DNA of 64,000 bases, taken from contig CAYGUV010000003.1 in NCBI GenBank assembly GCA_964353185.1, positions 83,021 through 147,020 on the forward strand, in the 5' to 3' direction. The notes beneath the pieces were generated by a model. That model worked only from the letters and a program-made list of their open reading frames with translations, did no database searches and had not been told where the DNA came from. Both the position numbers and the translations under genes were made by a program. This document shows positions 24,993 through 34,724 of the stretch, piece after piece. How positions within the stretch are numbered: position 1 is the stretch's first letter; each line of letters starts with the position of its first letter. Source of the stretch: GCA-2708415 sp964353185. GTDB taxonomy: Bacteria > Pseudomonadota > Alphaproteobacteria > Micavibrionales > Micavibrionaceae.

Positions 24993-26000
24993 TTATGACC
25001 AAAATCCTGTGAGTTTTTTTATTTCGACCAAATTTGGGGCGGCAATTTCGTTCGCCTTTTCATTTCCGCGCTTTAAAATGGCATCCAGCTCGGCTGGATC
25101 AGCCATTAATTCATTCATGCGCGATGTAATCGGCGATAGTTTTTCAACGGCCAAATCAGACAAGGCCGATTTAAACTCTGAAAATTGCTTACCACCATAT
25201 TCGGCCATGACTGTATTTTTATTCGTATCAGAAAGCGCGGCATAAATGCCTATCAAATTGATGGCTTCGGCGCGCCCTTCGGCTTCGGCATCGTTGCTTG
25301 GCACGGCATGCGCGTCGGTGCGCGCCTTGCGAATTTTACCTGCAATCGTGTCCGCATCATCAGTTAGGTTGATACGTGTCATATCACTCTCTGCAGATTT
25401 GCTCATTTTTTGTGTCCCATCACGCAAAGACATCACGCGTGTCGCCTCCCCCGTGATAACAGGCTCAGGCAGTGGGAAATAATCAGACTTTGCAATATGC
25501 TGATTAAAGCTGTTGGCGATATCGCGCGCTAATTCAAGATGTTGCTTCTGGTCATCACCGACTGGCACGTGGGTTGATTTATAAATCAAAATATCCGCCG
25601 CCATTAACACAGGATATGCATATAGGCCAAGCGAGGCCATATCTTTTTTCTTACCCGCTTTTTCTTTAAATTGCGTCATACGGTTGAGCCAGCCCATGGG
25701 CGTCATGGCCGTGAATATCCAATTTAATTCCGTATGGGCGGGCACGGCGGATTGTACCATAATGTGCGACTTTGCGGGGTCTACGCCCGCCGCGATATAG
25801 GCCGCAGCCGTTTCACGTGTGGCCTGCGCCAATGTGTCTGGGTTATGGCCTGCGGTAATTGCGTGTAAGTCAACAACACTGTAGAAGCAAAGGTTGTCCG
25901 CCTCATCCTGAAGCTTTACCCAGTTACGAAGCGCGCCAAGATAATTCCCCAGCTGTAGCCTGTTGGTTGGTTGCATTCCTGAAAAGATGCGCTTTGACAT
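24993..26000 (-). CDS. trpS: tryptophanyl-tRNA synthetase
   Basis: 335 residues, class I. The HIGH-type motif reads RLQLGNYLGALRNW (19-32); the usual first His is Gln, a position known to vary in TrpRS. KMSKS is present in DGTQKMSKSAESD. Other TrpRS features are VGDDQKQHLELARDIA and the PVLMAADILIYK segment. It charges tRNA-Trp. It lies in the murJ-trpS order common in alphaproteobacteria, with a small gene between. Confidence 0.96.
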   Translation of the reverse strand: MSKRIFSGMQPTNRLQLGNYLGALRNWVKLQDEADNLCFYSVVDLHAITAGHNPDTLAQATRETAAAYIAAGVDPAKSHIMVQSAVPAHTELNWIFTAMTPMGWLNRMTQFKEKAGKKKDMASLGLYAYPVLMAADILIYKSTHVPVGDDQKQHLELARDIANSFNQHIAKSDYFPLPEPVITGEATRVMSLRDGTQKMSKSAESDMTRINLTDDADTIAGKIRKARTDAHAVPSNDAEAEGRAEAINLIGIYAALSDTNKNTVMAEYGGKQFSEFKSALSDLAVEKLSPITSRMNELMADPAELDAILKRGNEKANEIAAPNLVEIKKLTGFWS

Positions 26001-26073
26001 GATGAATATACCTTTTTTATATTTTATTCAGATGTTGTTGTATCCCATATTTTCTGATTAAGAAAGTACCGGC

Positions 26074-26295
26074 TTATTTAAGTTTTTCATGTTTTGCCTT
26101 GCGGCCAGAAACACGTTTGCGCCACATACGAAAACTTGATGGCTTCATATAGGTGCGCATGATTTTGATAACCTCGTTTTCTGTTAAACCTGTCTGGGCA
26201 TAAATTGAATCAAAACTGTTTTCATCACACCATGCCATTTCAATCACATGGCTATGTTCTGTTGATATATCTGATCGTGGGGGGCTGTCTTTCAT
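26074..26295 (-). CDS. DUF2805/TIGR03643-like small protein
   Basis: 73 residues. The sequence IEMAWCDENSFDSIYAQTGL, then VIKIMRTYMKPSSFRMWRKR and VSGRKAKHEK, matches my recollection of the TIGR03643 (DUF2805) family: a helix-turn-helix-like basic protein of unknown function. It starts 2 bases after the murJ stop, so it is translationally linked to murJ, and precedes trpS. A nucleic-acid-binding role is possible (inference from the basic helices). Confidence 0.82.
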   Translation of the reverse strand: MKDSPPRSDISTEHSHVIEMAWCDENSFDSIYAQTGLTENEVIKIMRTYMKPSSFRMWRKRVSGRKAKHEKLK

Positions 26296-26297
26296 TC

Positions 26298-27848
26298 TTA
26301 TACTCTTGATTTTGAAAATATTTTTTTTATTTCAGATATCTTGATTGCGCCCGTTCCCAAAACACCAGCCGTATAAATACCCATACCAATACATATCAAA
26401 ATGGATAAACGGAACATTTTTTCACCTTCACCCAACAAATCATAAACCCCATAATACTTGTCAAAAACCAACAAACTTACCGCCATAAGCAACGTCGCAA
26501 ATGCAATTTTAAAAATGGAAGATTTAAACTTTTTATCAAAAGCCAACGTCCCCTCTTTTTTAACGCCGCGATATAATAAAAATAACTGTAGCCATGCGAC
26601 TAAACCTGTTGATAACGCTATCCCTGCTACACCTAAGGGGAAGATTAAAGCAATACTCAACACGATGTTCAGTAAAGTTATAATGATGGAAATTTTAACG
26701 GGGCTCATCGTGTCTTGACGGGACCAAAATGCCGTTGAGAAAACTTTTGATGATATATAAGCGGGCAATCCAATTGCGTATCCCATCAAAACATTTGACG
26801 CCATCATCGTATCTTGGGCGGTGAATTTTCCACGTTCGAACAAGGTGCCAATTAATGTTTCAGGAATGGTAAATAACGCCACCGCCGCAGGCAATGCCAG
26901 CAGTAATGAAATCTCGAGCGAGCGGTTAAATAAATTATTAGCCCCTTGCGTGTCTTTGGCCGCAACAACTTTGGACAACATAGGCAATAATGCGGTGCCC
27001 ACCGCCACACCAATCATCCCAAGCGGTAATTGATTCAAACGATCCGCATAATATAAATAAGAAATAGACCCCGCAGACAATAATGACGCAATCACCAAAT
27101 CCGCAAACAGGTTGATGTGCATGACACCCGCGCCCAACACCCCCGGCCCCATCAGGCGAAATGTCTTTTTAATACGCGGCGTCATTTCGGGGGATTTAAA
27201 GGTGATTTTTATATTATTGCGAAAGATAAAATAAAACAGCAGCAATAATTGAGTAACCCCCGCCAGTAATATCCCATAGGCCATTGCATACCCCGCATTT
27301 TCGGTAAATTTCGTAAAATACAGTAATGCAATGATAAGTGATAAGTTAAACAAGATTGGGGCGGCCGCAAAAGGCGCAAATTTATTATGTGCGTTTAATA
27401 CACCGCCTAATAAAGCGGTTAATGATATCATTAATAAGTAAGGGAACGTGATACGTGATAAACCCACCGCCAGATCATACCGCTCAGGATCATCGGCAAA
27501 GCCTGGCGCGATGGCATATATAATGAAAGGCATAAAAATAATTGCCAAAATGGTAAACGGCACCAATATCGCGGCCATCATCGCAAAGGCATTTGAGGCA
27601 AAGATTGAGGCTTTTTCCTGCCCATCTTCCTCCATCGTTTTGGTATAAAGCGGGACGAACGCAACACTAAACGCGCCTTCTGCGGTGATACGGCGGAAAA
27701 GATTTGGCATCTTGAGCGCGACAAAAAATGCATCCGCAATAGGCCCCGCGCCCAATAAAGCCGCGGTTAAGATATCGCGAACAAAGCCCAAAATACGGCT
27801 TAACCCTGTAAACCCCCCCACCGTTGCCATTGCCTTGATTAATTTCAT
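26298..27848 (-). CDS. murJ: lipid II flippase MurJ
   Basis: 516 residues, about 14 transmembrane helices, MOP exporter superfamily. The N terminus ATVGGFTGLSRILGFVRDI, then ADAFFVALKMPNLFRRI and EGAFSVAFVPLY, is the MurJ signature with the essential Arg residues in the first loops. It flips lipid II across the inner membrane for peptidoglycan synthesis. It starts the murJ-DUF2805-trpS run and is divergent from ubiE. Confidence 0.96.
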   Translation of the reverse strand: MKLIKAMATVGGFTGLSRILGFVRDILTAALLGAGPIADAFFVALKMPNLFRRITAEGAFSVAFVPLYTKTMEEDGQEKASIFASNAFAMMAAILVPFTILAIIFMPFIIYAIAPGFADDPERYDLAVGLSRITFPYLLMISLTALLGGVLNAHNKFAPFAAAPILFNLSLIIALLYFTKFTENAGYAMAYGILLAGVTQLLLLFYFIFRNNIKITFKSPEMTPRIKKTFRLMGPGVLGAGVMHINLFADLVIASLLSAGSISYLYYADRLNQLPLGMIGVAVGTALLPMLSKVVAAKDTQGANNLFNRSLEISLLLALPAAVALFTIPETLIGTLFERGKFTAQDTMMASNVLMGYAIGLPAYISSKVFSTAFWSRQDTMSPVKISIIITLLNIVLSIALIFPLGVAGIALSTGLVAWLQLFLLYRGVKKEGTLAFDKKFKSSIFKIAFATLLMAVSLLVFDKYYGVYDLLGEGEKMFRLSILICIGMGIYTAGVLGTGAIKISEIKKIFSKSRV

Positions 27849-28006
27849 AGAAAGAAGTTTTACGGAGTTTCACAAAAAAGTAAACGCGTAAAAGAAAAGT
27901 GGTTTTGCCATTTAACTTTTCTATTTAATTTTTGATACAACTCGATATGTCTTTATGGTAATAAAAACTTCGGTGACATTCTATTGAAACGTGATAAAAC
28001 ACTTAT

Positions 28007-28765
28007 ATGAGCAAGAATTTAAATCCAGAGAGCCTTGAATTTGGCACGAAATCGGTTACCCCTGATGAGAAAACGACCCTTGTCCGCGGGGTATTTGATT
28101 CAGTTGCTGATCAATATGACATTATGAATGACCTGATGTCAGGGGGTATTCACCGCACATGGAAAAACCACCTCATCCGCCGTATTCGCCCCAAATCAAA
28201 CCAAGCGTTTTTGGATGTTGCGGGCGGTACAGGCGACATTGCCTTTCGCATCCGCCGCAAAACAAGCGCGCAAACAAAGATCACTCTTTGTGACCTTAAT
28301 TATGACATGTTGCGCGTGGGGCGCGATCGCGCGGTGGATAAAGGCTGGCTCAATGATTTTGACTGGGTCACGGGAAACGCAGAAAAACTGCCCGTTCCTG
28401 ATGAAAGCTATGATGTTTATACCATTTCCTTTGGCCTGCGTAACGTGACCCGCATTGATGACGCGTTGAAAGAGGCATACCGCGTGCTCAAACCTGGGGG
28501 ACGTTTTTACTGCCTTGAGTTTTCAACGGTTGAGAACCCTCTTCTGTCCAAGTTATATGATGGATTTTCTTATAATGTGATCCCCAAAATTGGTAAAGCG
28601 GTCGCAAATGATGAAGAAAGTTATCAGTATCTTGTTGAATCTATTAGAAAATTCCCTAAACAAGAGAATTTAAAGGCCCGCATGGAACAGGCTGGATTTG
28701 CAAAAACATCCTATGAAAACCTTACATTTGGCGTTGCAGCCATTCATTTTGGAATAAAATTATAA
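28007..28765 (+). CDS. ubiE: ubiquinone/menaquinone methyltransferase UbiE
   Basis: 252 residues. It has SAM motif FLDVAGGTGDIAFRIRR, the family motif YDIMNDLMSGGIHRTWK, VYTISFGLRNVTRIDDAL and VLKPGGRFYCLEFS. It C-methylates the quinone ring in ubiquinone (and menaquinone) synthesis. In many alphaproteobacteria ubiB follows and then coaBC and dut; here ubiB is absent and an Ala-rich gene takes its position. UbiK, another ubiquinone factor, is 8 kb away. Confidence 0.95.
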   Translation: MSKNLNPESLEFGTKSVTPDEKTTLVRGVFDSVADQYDIMNDLMSGGIHRTWKNHLIRRIRPKSNQAFLDVAGGTGDIAFRIRRKTSAQTKITLCDLNYDMLRVGRDRAVDKGWLNDFDWVTGNAEKLPVPDESYDVYTISFGLRNVTRIDDALKEAYRVLKPGGRFYCLEFSTVENPLLSKLYDGFSYNVIPKIGKAVANDEESYQYLVESIRKFPKQENLKARMEQAGFAKTSYENLTFGVAAIHFGIKL

Positions 28766-28927
28766 TATCCCATTCTTTTTACGTATTTTCCGAAAAAACT
28801 GTTGCAAAGTGACTCGGTTTTGTTCTAACGTCCCGTTCATAAGGTCAAAGGCCTTATATACGGGTGGAATGAGAATTATAAAAAATAACCAAAAACCCTT
28901 ATTTTAATTTGAAGGAAGGAAAATCAA

Positions 28928-29455
28928 ATGAATAACAATGTATTGAAATCAATTTTCTTTGCAGCTGTTGTATTAGTAGCAGGTATCGTTGCAATGCAGG
29001 TTGTATATAACAATGTAACTGACGGTGAAGGCGCAGATTTCTCAAACATCGCTCCAGCAGCTGGTGAAGCAATGGACGAAATGGGCGACACAATCGCTGA
29101 AGAAACTTCAGAAGCATATGAAGCAACGACTGAAATTACTTCTGATGCAATTGATGCAACAGAAGAAGCGGCTTCAAACGCTGCTGACTCTGCGACTGAA
29201 GCAGCATCTGACGCACAAGCTGCGGCATCTGATGCAATTGACTCTGCTGTAGAAGCAACTGCTGAAGCATCTGAAGAAGTTGCTGCAGAAGTACAAGAAG
29301 CTGCAAATGACGCAATTGAAGCGGCAACAGAAGCATCTGACGCTGCTGACGAAGCGGCTATGGCTGCTGATAAAGCTACAGAAGCTGCTGAAAAAGCTCC
29401 TGCTGCTGGCGCAGAAATTGAAGCTGAAGTAGAAGCTGAAACAACAGACATGTAA
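28928..29455 (+). CDS. Ala/Glu-rich membrane-anchored acidic helical protein, 175 aa
   Basis: 175 residues. An N-terminal hydrophobic helix (about 6-26) is an uncleaved anchor or signal. Residues 35-170 are almost entirely Ala, Glu, Asp, Thr and Ser, in irregular 7-/11-residue steps such as SDAIDATEEAASNAAD, predicting one long amphipathic, strongly acidic helix or coiled coil. The protein has no Arg, Trp, His or Cys. A strong ribosome site (GGAAGGA) and an ideal terminator frame the gene, suggesting high expression as a single unit. Function unknown; an envelope spacer resembling Lpp or a stress-protective protein are possibilities (inference). Confidence 0.8.
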   Translation: MNNNVLKSIFFAAVVLVAGIVAMQVVYNNVTDGEGADFSNIAPAAGEAMDEMGDTIAEETSEAYEATTEITSDAIDATEEAASNAADSATEAASDAQAAASDAIDSAVEATAEASEEVAAEVQEAANDAIEAATEASDAADEAAMAADKATEAAEKAPAAGAEIEAEVEAETTDM

Positions 29456-29480
29456 TCTTCGGATTATTAAGAATTGAAAG

Positions 29481-29508
29481 GCCTCGCTTCATTGCGGGGC
29501 TTTTTTTT
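29481..29508 (+). terminator. rho-independent terminator after the Ala-rich gene
   Basis: GCCTCGC (29481-29487), a 6-base loop and GCGGGGC (29494-29500) form a 7-base stem with one G-U pair, directly followed by eight T (29501-29508). It lies 26 bases past the stop and is one of the strongest intrinsic terminators in the window. Confidence 0.88.
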
Positions 29509-29592
29509 GGCTCTGCCTGCGCTTTGCGTTTAAAAAACATTGCTTACAGAATAAATATAGACGCTAACCCTTAGATTCATTATATTCCCCCT

Positions 29593-30816
29593 ATGTTAAA
29601 TGGTAAGAAAATACTCCTGATTATCAGCGGCGGGATCGCGGCTTATAAATCGCTTGAGCTGATCCGTCTTTATAAAAAGGCGGGGGCGAATGTAAAATGC
29701 ATTCTCACCAATGGTGGCGCACATTTTGTTACCCCCTTATCTGTCGCCGCCCTTACCGAAGAACAAATTTATACGGATCAATGGTCACTCAAAGATGAAA
29801 CGGAAATGGGTCATATACGACTCTCTCGTGAGGCTGATGTAATCGTCATTGCACCAGCAAGCGCCAATTTAATCGCGCAAGTCACCTATGGTTTGGCAGA
29901 TGATTTGGCATCGACGACTTTGTTGGCAGCGGATAAAGATATCCTCATGGCGCCTGCGATGAACCCTATGATGTGGGCAAATAAATCAACACAAGAAAAT
30001 ATCAAAACTTTAACGTCGCGTGGCATTCATATGATTGGCCCGTGTGATGGGCTGATGGCGTGCGGCGAAACAGGATCAGGCCGCATGAGCGAACCACAAG
30101 ATATTCTGCAAAGTACCGTTGATTACTTTCAAGGTAATAAGCCGCTTGCAGGATTAAAAGCATTGGTCACCAGTGGCCCAACTTATGAAGCCATTGACCC
30201 TGTGCGCTTTATTGGCAATCGCTCAAGCGGGAAACAAGGGCACGCCCTTGCCACCGCCTTATCCAATATGGGCGCGGATGTAACCCTTATCAGCGGACCA
30301 ACGGCCCTAAATGATCCAGATGGCCTTAAAACAATACATATCCAAAGCGCGGCAGAAATGATGGCCGCATGTATAGATAATATACCTGTTGATATTGCCA
30401 TTTGCGCCGCCGCCGTGAGCGATTGGACCCCCAAATCAATCTGCGATAAGAAGATCAAGAAAGAACAAGGCAAGGCTCCCCCCGCCCTTGAGCTAACGGA
30501 AACACCAGATATTTTAAAGACAATTTCAAACCACGCAAAACGTCCACAATTGGTTATTGGCTTTGCCGCCGAAACCAACGATGTGTTAGACAATGCACAA
30601 TCAAAACTGACGCGCAAAGGATGCGATTGGATTATAGCCAACAGCGTCGCAGGAGGTGAAACCTTTGGCGCAGACGATAATGCGGTTACAATTATTCAAA
30701 AAAACCACACCCTTACCCTGAACCGTGCGGATAAAAACACGATTGCACGTGACATCGTCAAACAGATTATAGAATATATAAATCAAGATAAAACCCAATT
30801 GAAAGCAGCAGAATAA
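29593..30816 (+). CDS. coaBC: bifunctional phosphopantothenoylcysteine decarboxylase/synthase
   Basis: 407 residues. The CoaC flavoprotein domain (1-180) has IIKISGGIAAYKS-like ILLIISGGIAAYKSLELIR, MAPAMNPMMW and the catalytic Cys in LMACGETGSGRM. The CoaB domain (190-400) has TSGPTYEAIDPVRFIGNRSS, AAAVSDW and the KIKK segment. It performs two consecutive steps of coenzyme A synthesis. It overlaps dut by one base (TAATG), the coaBC-dut coupling common in proteobacteria. Confidence 0.97.
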   Translation: MLNGKKILLIISGGIAAYKSLELIRLYKKAGANVKCILTNGGAHFVTPLSVAALTEEQIYTDQWSLKDETEMGHIRLSREADVIVIAPASANLIAQVTYGLADDLASTTLLAADKDILMAPAMNPMMWANKSTQENIKTLTSRGIHMIGPCDGLMACGETGSGRMSEPQDILQSTVDYFQGNKPLAGLKALVTSGPTYEAIDPVRFIGNRSSGKQGHALATALSNMGADVTLISGPTALNDPDGLKTIHIQSAAEMMAACIDNIPVDIAICAAAVSDWTPKSICDKKIKKEQGKAPPALELTETPDILKTISNHAKRPQLVIGFAAETNDVLDNAQSKLTRKGCDWIIANSVAGGETFGADDNAVTIIQKNHTLTLNRADKNTIARDIVKQIIEYINQDKTQLKAAE

Positions 30817-31274
30817 TGCCCAATAAAATCAAAATATCCCTAACCCCAATGGACCATGCCGTAGGATTGAACCTACCGACATACGCGACCGAACAGGCCG
30901 CAGGAATGGATTTAACCGCCGCCATTAAAGAGGCCATTGAAATTGGCCCAGGGGATCGCATGTTAATTCCAACTGGTTTATCCATCGCCCTGCCCGAAGG
31001 GTACGAGGCGCAAATCCGTCCCCGTTCAGGATTGGCACTGAAACACGGTATTACCGTGCTTAACTCCCCCGGCACGATTGATGCCGATTATCGCGGCGAA
31101 ATTGGTGTAATCTTAGCCAATATGAGCAAGCAAGAATTTACCGTAGAGCGCGGCATGCGCGTTGCCCAAATGGTTATCGCCAAACACGAAACCGTAGAAT
31201 GGGAAGTTGTCGAGGAATTAGACGAGTCTGAACGCGGTGCTGGTGGTTTTGGCTCAACAGGAACTGCGGGTTAA
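30816..31274 (+). CDS. dut: dUTP diphosphatase
   Basis: 152 residues, the trimeric dUTPase. All five motifs are visible: AAGMDLTAA, RSGLALKHG, the catalytic-Asp stretch SPGTIDADYRGEIGVIL, RGMRVAQMV and C-terminal RGAGGFGSTG. It hydrolyses dUTP to dUMP, preventing uracil incorporation. It is translationally coupled to coaBC and lies 64 bases before mutS. Confidence 0.97.
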   Translation: MPNKIKISLTPMDHAVGLNLPTYATEQAAGMDLTAAIKEAIEIGPGDRMLIPTGLSIALPEGYEAQIRPRSGLALKHGITVLNSPGTIDADYRGEIGVILANMSKQEFTVERGMRVAQMVIAKHETVEWEVVEELDESERGAGGFGSTGTAG

Positions 31275-31338
31275 AAACCCTAGGAAAACCCTTAATTTTT
31301 CATAGATTTTAGCGTCTCTTAAATGCTAATAATATTCT

Positions 31339-34065
31339 ATGTCTAATGCCGCTGTTAAAACATCTGAACCGTCGGAAAAGCAAAGCCTGTCTTTAGAGGA
31401 TTATCTCGACCAAGGGCACACGCCGATGATGGCGCAGTTTCATTTTGTAAAGGCGCAACATCCTGATTGCTTATTATTCTTCCGCATGGGTGATTTTTAC
31501 GAATTATTTCATGAGGATGCCGAAACCGCCGCAAGCGTGCTGGACATCACCCTTACCAAACGTGGAAAAACCCAAGGCACTGACATTTCCATGTGCGGTG
31601 TCCCGTACCATTCGTATGAGCCTTATTTGGCCAAACTAATTCAAAGCGGATATAAGGTTGCCATTTGTGAGCAAACCGAAACACCGCTTCAGGCCAAAGA
31701 GCGCGCCAAACGCGAAGGAAAACCCGCCGCAAAAGCGTTAGTGAACCGTGAAGTTGTGCGCATCGTCACCCAAGGGACATTAACCGAAGATAATTTATTA
31801 GATGCGCGCGAAAATAATTATATCGCCTGCCTAAGCAATGCAGGAAATGGATATGCCCTATCATGGCTCGAGATGTCAACGGGCAGTTTTATCGTACAAG
31901 ATGTTGATGACAAAACCATTGCCGCCACGTTAGAACAAATTAACCCGCGTGAAATACTGATTAGTGATAATTTAAAACAAGATGAAAATCTTTTTCATAT
32001 ATTTGCCCCCTACCAACAAAAAATAACACCTTTATCTGATAGTTTGTTTGACTCGGCTAACGCCCAAAAACGGTTGCAAAAAATATATGATGTAAACACG
32101 CTAGATAGTTTTGGAAATTTTTCCCGTACCGAAATTTCTGCTGCAGGCACATTGATTGATTATGTGGATCGTACCCAAAAAGGAAAGCTGCCCTACCTAT
32201 CGCGTCTTTCTCAAATGGCGTCAAATACAACCATGGAGATTGATGCCGCAACGCGCCGTAACCTTGAACTAACCCAGACTTTAAGTGGGGAGCGTAAAGG
32301 CTCCCTCCTTTCCATCATTGATAAAACAATTACGGGCGCAGGGGCGCGTTTACTACATGCGCGTTTGTCCTCCCCCCTAACGGATATTAATCAAATTTAC
32401 GCCCGCCAAGATGAGATAGGCGCCTTTGTCGGTAACCGACCATTGCGCGAGGCATTACGCGACACATTAAAATCTGTTCCCGACATGGAACGTGCGGTCG
32501 CACGACTATCTGTTGATCGTGGTGGCCCCCGTGATTTAGCCGCCATTAAAAACGGGCTCATTGCTGCGCAAAATATTTCAACTATTTTAGGAACCGTTGA
32601 CGAAGGGGCGCTACATAATTTGCGCCATAAATTATTGCAACCACCCAATGTTCAAACTTTTGCTGACACACTGAACAAGGCGTTGCAAGATGATGTGCCT
32701 TTCATGACCCGCGATGGTGGATTTATCGCCAAAGGTTTTCATGACCGCCTTGATGAACTAAGGAATTTACGCGATAATAGCAAACGTCACATCGCCGTAT
32801 TACAGGCGGAATACCGGACAAAAACGGGGATTGAAACTTTAAAAGTTACCTATAACAATGTCCTTGGGTATTTTATTGATGTTACCGCGCGCCATGCCGA
32901 TAAATTAATGGTATCAAAAGATAGAAATGATGACGATAACCCCTTTATTCATCGTCAAACGCTTGCCAATAATGTACGTTTTACAACGCCTGCTTTATCA
33001 GAATTAGAGCGCGACCTTTCAAGCGCCGCAGAAAAATCAACCGCCATTGAAATGGAAATTTTTGGCACGCTTATTCGTGAGCTTGTTAAGAACGCTGATG
33101 ATATTGGAAAAATTGCGCGCGCTATTGCTGCGCTTGATGTTGCTTCGGCTTTGTCACAGTTGGCAATAGACAATAATTATAATAAGCCCAAAATTGACAA
33201 CTCCCTTTCATTTGATATTCAAGGGGGGCGTCACCCCGTTGTGGAAATTGCGCTTTCAAAAAGCCAAGACAGCTTTATTTCCAATGATTGTAATTTGGAT
33301 AAAGAAAGACGCTTATGGCTTTTGACTGGCCCTAATATGGCGGGTAAGTCAACGTTTTTACGCCAAAACGCGCTCATTACAATCTTGGCACAAATGGGCA
33401 GTTATGTACCCGCCGACAACGCCTATATAGGATGCGTTGATAAACTCTTTAGCCGCGTGGGTGCGGCCGATGACCTTGCCCGCGGGCAATCCACCTTTAT
33501 GGTTGAGATGGTTGAAACAGCCGCTATTTTAAACAGGGCAACCGAACGCTCCCTGGTTATACTTGATGAAATTGGGCGGGGCACAGCCACGTTTGATGGC
33601 CTTTCTATCGCATGGGCCTGCGTTGAAAACCTACACGAGGTGAATAAATCACGCGCGTTATTTGCCACGCATTATCACGAGCTGACGGCTTTACATAAAC
33701 GTCTGGATGCGCTTTGCTGTTATTCGTTAGCGGTAAAAGAATGGAAAGGCGATATTGTTTTTACCCATAATGTGATCGAAGGCAGCGCGGATAAATCATA
33801 TGGTATACATGTCGCCAAATTGGCCGGACTACCCACTGCCGTAATTAGCCGCGCCAAAGAAGTTCTTATGGGCTTAACATCCGAAAAGGGTGCAAACGCG
33901 CCAGAAGCCATCGCACGTGACCTCCCCCTCTTTAGCAATGCCGCCGCAGAAAAACCAAAAGCATCAGAGGCCGAAGAAGCATTACGCCGGTTGAACCCCG
34001 ATGATATGTCCCCCAAAGACGCCCTCGAAGCGTTGTATCAATTAAAGAAAAAGTTGGATAATTAA
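31339..34065 (+). CDS. mutS: DNA mismatch repair protein MutS
   Basis: 908 residues. The mismatch-reading domain I has the Phe-x-Glu motif in FRMGDFYELFHEDAE; domain V has Walker A LTGPNMAGKSTFLRQ, Walker B LVILDEIGRGTATFDG and FATHYHELTAL. The C terminus ends in a MutS-typical helical tail (PDDMSPKDALEALYQLKK-like). Full length and apparently functional. mutL is not in the window. It converges with the LysE pair across 3 bases. Confidence 0.97.
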   Translation: MSNAAVKTSEPSEKQSLSLEDYLDQGHTPMMAQFHFVKAQHPDCLLFFRMGDFYELFHEDAETAASVLDITLTKRGKTQGTDISMCGVPYHSYEPYLAKLIQSGYKVAICEQTETPLQAKERAKREGKPAAKALVNREVVRIVTQGTLTEDNLLDARENNYIACLSNAGNGYALSWLEMSTGSFIVQDVDDKTIAATLEQINPREILISDNLKQDENLFHIFAPYQQKITPLSDSLFDSANAQKRLQKIYDVNTLDSFGNFSRTEISAAGTLIDYVDRTQKGKLPYLSRLSQMASNTTMEIDAATRRNLELTQTLSGERKGSLLSIIDKTITGAGARLLHARLSSPLTDINQIYARQDEIGAFVGNRPLREALRDTLKSVPDMERAVARLSVDRGGPRDLAAIKNGLIAAQNISTILGTVDEGALHNLRHKLLQPPNVQTFADTLNKALQDDVPFMTRDGGFIAKGFHDRLDELRNLRDNSKRHIAVLQAEYRTKTGIETLKVTYNNVLGYFIDVTARHADKLMVSKDRNDDDNPFIHRQTLANNVRFTTPALSELERDLSSAAEKSTAIEMEIFGTLIRELVKNADDIGKIARAIAALDVASALSQLAIDNNYNKPKIDNSLSFDIQGGRHPVVEIALSKSQDSFISNDCNLDKERRLWLLTGPNMAGKSTFLRQNALITILAQMGSYVPADNAYIGCVDKLFSRVGAADDLARGQSTFMVEMVETAAILNRATERSLVILDEIGRGTATFDGLSIAWACVENLHEVNKSRALFATHYHELTALHKRLDALCCYSLAVKEWKGDIVFTHNVIEGSADKSYGIHVAKLAGLPTAVISRAKEVLMGLTSEKGANAPEAIARDLPLFSNAAAEKPKASEAEEALRRLNPDDMSPKDALEALYQLKKKLDN

Positions 34066-34068
34066 ACC

Positions 34069-34710
34069 TTAAAATACCGCCAAAATATCTTCTGACCCGA
34101 TGGCCGTATAACCAATATAAAGGCCAATAAGTATAATCGCTATCGAGGAAAAAATGCGTAAGCCTTTTAAGAATTCTAACGATATAGTTTTCCGATAAAA
34201 CGCAAGCGGGGCGCAATATAAAATAGGCACAATTCCTTCGATAAACAGCACAATCATCGTGATCAATGCCATATCATTCATTGTGATGTTACTAACGTCA
34301 ATCAGGGTCGGCAAAATCCCTGCGTAAAAGACAATGACGAGTGGATTAGAAATTGTGAGCATTATCGACGCGCTTAAATTATCAAAAAAACTATGTCCCT
34401 CTGGCGTTTCATTTAAATACGCCACGTCAGGATTTTGCAATCCCTTAACCCCTATATAAATAAGATAAACTGCCGCCAAAGATTTAATCAAAATCAAAAT
34501 AAATGTTAGGTCAATATTGGTCATTTGAAACCCAATAAAAACCAAAACAAGATATAAAAATGTAATCAACAAAAACCCGATTAAAAAGGTAAAGCACGCC
34601 TTCATCCCCTGCCCCATTGTACGGGACATAACCATCATCATCCCTGGCCCAGGCTTAATTGCCAAGCCTAAGACAGCGATCGTCAATGTAATAATAGCTT
34701 CTAATGTCAT
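34069..34710 (-). CDS. LysE/RhtB-family exporter, copy 2
   Basis: 213 residues, about six transmembrane helices. The N-terminal AIKPGPGMMMVMSRTMGQG is the LysE/RhtB substrate-pathway motif, and NPLVIVFYAGILPT the second conserved segment. It would export an amino acid or similar solute; the substrate cannot be predicted. It is the downstream member of a tandem pair of equal length (14-base gap). Confidence 0.88.
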   Translation of the reverse strand: MTLEAIITLTIAVLGLAIKPGPGMMMVMSRTMGQGMKACFTFLIGFLLITFLYLVLVFIGFQMTNIDLTFILILIKSLAAVYLIYIGVKGLQNPDVAYLNETPEGHSFFDNLSASIMLTISNPLVIVFYAGILPTLIDVSNITMNDMALITMIVLFIEGIVPILYCAPLAFYRKTISLEFLKGLRIFSSIAIILIGLYIGYTAIGSEDILAVF

Positions 34711-34724
34711 GGCAAATATTCCTT

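Noticed and set aside
28924..29451. A 175-codon open frame antisense to the Ala-rich gene
   Set aside because: It mirrors the repetitive GCN/GAN codons of the real gene (Ala and Ser read in reverse) and has no ribosome site of its own. The forward frame has a strong ribosome site and a terminator.
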